Source: Luidia sarsii
Taxonomy: Eukaryota > Echinodermata > Asteroidea > Paxillosida > Luidiidae
Length of the DNA stretch: 64,000 nt
Direction: 5' to 3'
NCBI GenBank assembly: GCA_949987565.1
Contig: OX465117.1
Location: 7,242,895-7,306,894 of the forward strand
The position numbers and the translations under genes are program-made. Shown here piece by piece: positions 59,213 to 64,000 of this stretch. Below the pieces are notes generated by a model. The model was not told the DNA's origin. It worked only from the letters and a program-made list of their open reading frames with translations, and did no database searches. Every line of letters begins with the position of its first letter. Position 1 is the first letter of the stretch.

Positions 59213-62200
59213 GTAGAAATTAAAATTTTTTTTTTTTAAATTGGTTCCAAAGTTCCTAGTACGTTTTTCCTTCGTTGACTTAAATTGATAAAGCGGCGTC
59301 CACTTTGTGTGATCCTGAGCCAATTTCATAGAGCTGCTTAAGCACCTAAATTTGCTTAAGCACAAAAGTCATGATTCACAAGTTCATCTTGCCAAAAAAA
59401 CATCCCTTTTGTTTCATGCTAAGTATAGAATCAACATCCAGGAGGGTAATGACTAACACCATGCAGCTTTCTGATAATCCTTCTTTTGTGTTCAGTCCTT
59501 CACACTTCTCTCTTTGATCTTTCCCCCTCTTGTCACTAATCCCTACCCCACTCCTTGCCCTTCTCTTTGATCTTTCCCCCTCCTCTCATTAATCCCTACC
59601 CTACCCCCTGCCCTTCCCTTTGATCTCTCCCTACCAGCTTCACTCTTTGTCCTCTGTTTCTCATCCGTGTCCTATTCACTCTCTCCCCCTGCCTTCGTGT
59701 ACATGTATCTGTTTTGTCCTTGTCACTCTGCCTTTGAGAAAGGTCCTGCTAGGATCGAAACGTCAGGCCCACTAAATTTTAGAAGTATAGAATCAGTGGA
59801 ATATGAGTAAAAAACAATTGACATCACATTGAAGTGCAGTTATTCATCACGTTAAATACAAGGAAGATTATTCCTGGTAAGCAGATTTTCACGCTTAAGT
59901 GGCTCTTAGAATTTGGGCCCAGGTTTACAACTCTTGGTTTTTGAGGCTCCCTCAGTATTTTCATGGACGATGGAGCGAAATATCCCAGTACACATAGAGT
60001 TAACCAGCTGTATTAAATTGGGAACAGAGATATCCAGCGCTTACACTATGAACATCTAAACCGTGAAAATGGGGTGAAAATGTCATTTAGCCGTGAAAAG
60101 AAAATTCACAGTGTTTTCACCCCTATTTCATGGCACACAGTTAGCCAAGTCATTTTCACCGTGTTTTCACCAGTGGTGTGCAAGGCCACATTCCTGGTGG
60201 AAAATGGCTAGAGGCAATTTATAAGTATCTGGGAGTGATGACAGTTACAAGGACACCATACAGTACCTCTATGGGGGCTGGTGGCCCTACGGGTAATTGA
60301 ATTAGCCATCCCTCAAGGCTGGAGCTTGCCACCCTAGATATTCACTGGGTTGTTTTTTTACAGTCTTTTTAGTGACCTTAAAATATCCTTATCAGGTCAG
60401 AGAGGCAATTATTTTCATGGTGAATTAACTGTAAAATACACCGTGAAATCACAGTGACTTTTTAGTTTCACGGCAAAATTACATTTTCACCCCCTTTTCA
60501 CGGTTTAGATGTTCATAGTGTTAAATGGCATTCTTCCCAAATGGTCAACTAGTCTTTTGTGTTGCATTCATCCACAATTAGGTTCCAGCGCCACGTGACT
60601 AACGACAATGAGCGAGGCCTGATCTGGACCCAGTTCGAGGCCTTCAAGGCCGTGGGCGAGATGGCGCTTTCCGGCGGAGGTCAAAGGTTGCGGAGCGTGC
60701 CCAATGCTGGCGGAAACTCGGTCGACTCTGAGGTCGTGAGGTGAGCAATTGCGCCTTGACACGAGGCCAGTCCACTGCAGAAGTCTCCTATCAGACATTA
60801 TAGCCATGTCTGGAATGAATCGGCTGTGGCTTACACTGGTACAGGAGTCTATAGAGGCCACAAGCCAGCCACTATGGGCAATCCCCATAGACCTGTGTAT
60901 TTTTAGCCAGCCAAACCCGATGAACTCAGACAAAGCCTGTAAAAGAAGTAGTTTCTGGTGCCTGTATGTGTAGTCTAGACTTGCGCCCCCACCTCACCAA
61001 AGATAGTTTGCAAGGGCTGGATAATTGGTAAGAGCACTGGTATGTTAAGGCAGAGGTCTTGGGTTCGAGTGTCAATCCAGTCAGATTTTCAAAGGTTGTT
61101 TTCCTCTTCAAATATTTAAAAACCAAAATACCAGTCAGTTTTCCTTAACTTCATTTGAATGGTAATGAAATGAAATGAAAACCAACAGTCAGGTCTAATT
61201 TTTTTTGCCAATTCTTCAAATTGAAAAAATGATTAAGAAAACTTTGACTGGACTGAGCTTTGAACCCAAGGCCTCTGCTTTTGTGTACCAGTGCTCTTCT
61301 TAAACTAGTATTTGCTGGGTTGGGGGTGCCAGTCAGAAGCATTCAACCATATCTCCAGGGATCACACCCCCGCTTTCATTCACATTCAAACAACAAATTG
61401 TTGTAAACCTGGCTACAGTAGCTTAGGGCCACACAAAGTGGATGCAACTTTTTCAATTCCAGTCAGGAAAGAAAAACCAGACTGGAAGTAAATACAAAAT
61501 AACGAGTGGAAGGTTTGCGGTGACACCATGTAACACGTCTCTTTTGAGAAGGAGTATGTGCTTCTGAGTCTAAAAAAGAGATCTCTTTTCAGAGCCACAC
61601 ACTCCTTCTCCAAAGGGCTGTTGCATGGTGTCACCGCAAACCACCCACTTAGTACTTCCACCATGCAAACATTCAAGGTAAAATTAAAGGAAAATTGTTT
61701 TGTCCATATTTTGGGGGTAGTTTTGAGGTTTTGCACCGTTGCTTCGGGGCATCACTGCTGAAGACGGAGATGGAGATCACTTACTATCCCATGGGCGGGT
61801 CCATCACTGACTACACCTGCACGATGTTCGGCACCCGGCTGGGCGTGTCCGTCACCAGGGCGATGCGTTACCGTGGTGCCTTTGAGTCAGAGGACGCCGA
61901 GAAGCTACTGCACAAGAAGCTGAAAGGTAACCACGATCTCTCCCCGGAAGTTCTTTCAAAAAATGATACAAACTACTTACTACTTTACTACTAAAAACAC
62001 AGCCAAAACTGGTATCCACTGCCACCATCAGGGAGGAGCTGAAGCCATACTGGTACCCACCATCATACAGGATGTAAATGGAAACTTGTACCCACCATCG
62101 TACATTACTTGAATAGAAACTGGTTCTCGGCAGCGAATGGTACCCACCATCATACAGTGAATAGAAACTGGTTCCCACTACTAGTGCCCTGCATCATACA

Positions 62201-62756
62201 GAACATGAATTGGAACTGGTTCCTACCACTGGTACCCACCATCATACAAAACCTGGAATAGAAACTGGTTCCCACTACTGGTACCCACCATCATATATGA
62301 CTTGGATAGAGACTGGTTCCCATGTCTGCTGTAAGGCAAGATTTGACCGGTGCTCACCCTCACTGTAAGGACTTGAATAGAAACTGGTTCCAAAAGCCTT
62401 TGATAAAGCCTCCTGCTAGGTTTGAAACCTTACCCTAAATTGTTGAATTTGTTTTTAGATCAAATCATCACTCTAAGAAGCACTGAGAAATTAATGCTTC
62501 AAATTGATTAACTTAGAGAATTTGTTTGTGTGACAATTTGTTTGTGTTTTGGTTTTGTTATTTAGGAATTGTTAACTCCACTCGCAATTCATTGGAAGGT
62601 TGGAGCAAGCAGTTACTGCACATCTGGGCGTATAATTCAAGTGTGGCGACCCAACTAGCACGCACCTACTCTCAAATGCCCCTGGCACTTACAAAGAACA
62701 CTGTAGTCCTCGTCACCATAGCGACCACTGATCTGGATCGTTTGTCCATCTTCTGA
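58785..62756 (+). CDS. Conserved-looking protein, 3' four exons, N-terminus unresolved
   Basis: Join: (≤58926)-59212, 60582-60740, 61721-61926, 62566-62756; phases 2, 2, 1 agree and TGA is at 62754. The readable part is at least 280 aa. The N-terminal part is Arg/Ser/Pro/Ala-rich; from VHLYISNDFAVRLYHNFRFQ on, the sequence looks like one folded domain: ERGLIWTQFEAFKAVGEMAL, FEVLHRCFGASLLKTEMEIT, YYPMGGSITDYTCTMFGTRL, GVSVTRAMRYRGAFESEDAE, then a C-terminal WSKQLLHIWAYNSS and NTVVLVTIA. No signal peptide or membrane helix was seen. I do not recognise the family. It is transcribed away from the receptor gene. Confidence 0.75.
59425..59785 (+). mobile_element. Penelope-like element 3' end (second copy)
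   Basis: ATCAACATCCAGGAGGGTAA TGACTAACACCATGCAGCTT, the CT-rich 3' UTR, and the CTTTGAGAAAGGTCCTGCTA GGATCGAAACGTCAGGCCCA tail match 35040-35395 almost base for base. The coding part is limited to the last few codons, so it is an extreme 5' truncation, in intron A of the plus-strand gene. Confidence 0.85.
60043..60522. mobile_element. Foldback element copy B (complete)
   Basis: ACACTATGAACATCTAAACC and GTGAAAATGGGGTGAAAATG face the reverse complement at the right end, giving TIRs of about 50 bp around a unique core with CTCTATGGGGGCTGGTGG. It is the intact reference copy for 4605-5405 and 50604-50855. Confidence 0.85.
60582..60740 (+). CDS. Plus-strand gene, exon B
   Basis: Acceptor ATCCACAATTAG. 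FQRHVTNDNERGLIWTQFEA, FKAVGEMALSGGGQRLRSVP, NAGGNSVDSEVV; donor GTGAGC, phase 2 in and out. Confidence 0.85.
61010..61100 (+). repeat. tRNA-derived SINE-like fragment
   Basis: AGGGCTGGATAATTGGTAAG AGCACTGG and GGTCTTGGGTTCGAGTG are the paired A/B-box-like words; a minus-strand relative follows at 61230-61310. Confidence 0.65.
61506..61675. mobile_element. Foldback element, termini GGTTTGCGGTGACACCATG (complete)
   Basis: AAGGTTTGCGGTGACACCAT at the left, ATGGTGTCACCGCAAACC at the right, with inner inverted pairs (GAAGGAGT / ACTCCTTC; AAAGAGATCTCTTT). It lies about 45 bases upstream of exon C of the plus-strand gene. Confidence 0.85.
61721..61926 (+). CDS. Plus-strand gene, exon C
   Basis: Acceptor TTTTGGGGGTAG. 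FEVLHRCFGASLLKTEMEIT, YYPMGGSITDYTCTMFGTRL, GVSVTRAMRYRGAFESEDAE, KLLHKKLK; donor GTAACC, phase 1. Confidence 0.85.
62010..62400. repeat. Degenerate ~60-bp tandem repeat (GGTACCCACCATCATACA)
   Basis: Six or so imperfect units combining TGGTACCCACCATCATACAG and GAATAGAAACTGGTTCCCAC, in intron C. Confidence 0.8.
62566..62756 (+). CDS. Plus-strand gene, exon D (last)
   Basis: Acceptor TTGTTATTTAG. GIVNSTRNSLEGWSKQLLHI, WAYNSSVATQLARTYSQMPL, ALTKNTVVLVTIATTDLDRL, SIF and TGA. A half copy of the GGTTTGCGGTGACACCATG element begins right at the stop, so the 3' UTR may run through it. No AATAAA was seen within several hundred bases. Confidence 0.85.
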
Positions 62757-62859
62757 AGACTACAAACTTTTCGAACCGTTGAGTTACCGGCTCTTTTCAC
62801 AGCCACACTTCTTGAAAGAGAAGAGATACATGGTGTCACCGCAAACCTTCCACTTAATC

Positions 62860-64000
62860 ACTAGTCTGTCGTAAATCGTAAGAAAATTTGACAGGGACTG
62901 GAACCCGAGACCTCTTGTTTAACGTTTAATCTCTGGTTTAGGGTAGCAGTGATGGAACGTTAAACCAGAAGTCTCTGGTTCAAGTCCCAAGTCAGTCAAA
63001 AAAATTTTCCCTTTCTTAAACATATTGTTTCAAATTTCCCAATCACTTTTGTAAACGGTGATATACAAAAATGTTGTAAACTGCTTACACTTTTGTAAGC
63101 CATAGATTTTTTTGAGATCCGCTCGCAAATTCCACAGGCAAAGCACTGAGCATAGTGCTAATTCTTCATCGCGAAGGGCAACCCCTCATTGTTTTTTTTA
63201 GATTTTTGTTATTTTGTATATTTTACAAAGTCACCATGTTAGGTAGGTGAGTGGAAATTACATCTGTCCCAAGCCCCAGAAAAGATGGAGACATGACTGA
63301 TGTCGATGGGGTTTAGGCCTAAGTAATTCGTTTTTCTGCTGATGACGGGACAGACGTATCCCTATACTATGGTTTGAGCACTGGCTAAAAAGCTTGGTTT
63401 TCTTTTAAAGATTGTCTCAGTTTCTTTGTTTTAATACATGTATTTTTATTGGATACCTTTTGCTGGTTTTTACAGCATTTTTCGTAAGGTGCCTTTGATC
63501 ACCTTGGTGGAAAGGGTGTACTATAAATCCCGAATTATTATTTTTATTTATTATTGAGTTACACTTTCACAATTGCAAAGAAATCACACTAAATCTACGA
63601 ATAACCACGATGGCCACTTCTAGACAGTGTTGAATCAACACATGACCTTTACTGGCTTGGTGGACAAGTCGGTATAAGGCATCTGTACTAGAAAGCAGGA
63701 GTCGCGGGTTCGAATCCCACCCCAAGCTGCCTGCACTGAGAAGCGCAAACCCCTCATCAAATGATTTTCTCACGGACACGGAATCGTAAAATACAACCAT
63801 GAATTTCACACCACTTTTCTCGTAAAATGTTATTTTTCCATAGGCAAGTTTATTTCCCCATTTCAATTAACATGATTAATGCACATCATACCTAGCCATT
63901 ATGACTTTCTTACAATATCTGTACTGGGATCTTTAGGCCTATTAAAAAAAACCAATCTAATAAATGAATTTAATATTTTATGGATGCCCAATAATTATGA
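62860..64000. other. Downstream region without recognisable gene
   Basis: Contains an inverted SINE-like pair (about 62890-62995, GAACCCGAGACCTCTTG / AGAAGTCTCTGGTTCAAG), a TACAAAAATGTTGTAAACTGC word of the Penelope-tail extension at 63062, the tRNA-like sequence below, and otherwise AT-rich unique DNA. Confidence 0.55.
63653..63728 (+). tRNA. tRNA-like sequence (relic or SINE head)
   Basis: GGCTTGG at the left and CCAAGCT at the right pair over seven positions (one G-U), and GGGTTCGAATCC is a classic T-arm. The D and anticodon stems pair poorly and the T stem has a mismatch, so a functional tRNA is doubtful; no isotype is assigned. Confidence 0.35.

Overview
This is eukaryotic nuclear DNA from an animal. 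It has spliced genes with GT/AG introns of roughly 0.3-2 kb, very many dispersed foldback and MITE-like elements, tRNA-derived SINE-like pieces, minisatellites in introns, and a decayed Penelope-like retroelement. The gene content (an SPA17-type sperm/cilium protein and a large Ig/FN3 receptor) and repeat style suggest a marine invertebrate deuterostome. An echinoderm is my best guess from general impression only. No operons, phage or prokaryotic features are present.

Four genes can be read exon by exon with consistent splice phases. (1) Minus strand, 6660 down to 1643: an SPA17-like protein of about 177 aa with an RIIa dimerisation/docking domain and two IQ motifs, in four exons. (2) Minus strand, 24239 down to 12856: an eleven-exon gene for a 520-aa protein with one perfect IQ motif and a mostly alpha-helical C-terminal half, family not recognised. 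(3) Minus strand, 55228 down to 28449: a 22-coding-exon gene for a 1631-aa single-pass receptor with signal peptide, ten Ig domains, three FN3 domains, one membrane helix and a cytoplasmic tail of about 330 aa. (4) Plus strand, at least 58926 to 62756: the 3' four exons of a conserved-looking but unrecognised protein whose first exon is unresolved. Genes 3 and 4 are divergent; genes 3, 2 and 1 run head to tail.

Almost everything else is repeats. The introns of the receptor gene carry one minisatellite after another: 124, 84, 27, 11, 6, 30 and 12-18 bp units. The introns of gene 2 carry polypurine tracts and a 32-bp satellite that also occurs 12 kb away between genes 2 and 3. At least nine foldback/TIR families are visible in several copies. 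They include a nested insertion with a recognisable empty site and 3-bp target duplication, and three hAT-like elements, one of which has grown a 35-bp tandem array inside it. A short stem-loop tail motif shared with the 3' end of the Penelope-like element recurs about a dozen times.

Functionally, the SPA17-like and IQ proteins both look like calmodulin- or PKA-anchor-type components of cilia or sperm flagella. The receptor looks like a cell-adhesion or guidance molecule. Their adjacency could be chance or old linkage.
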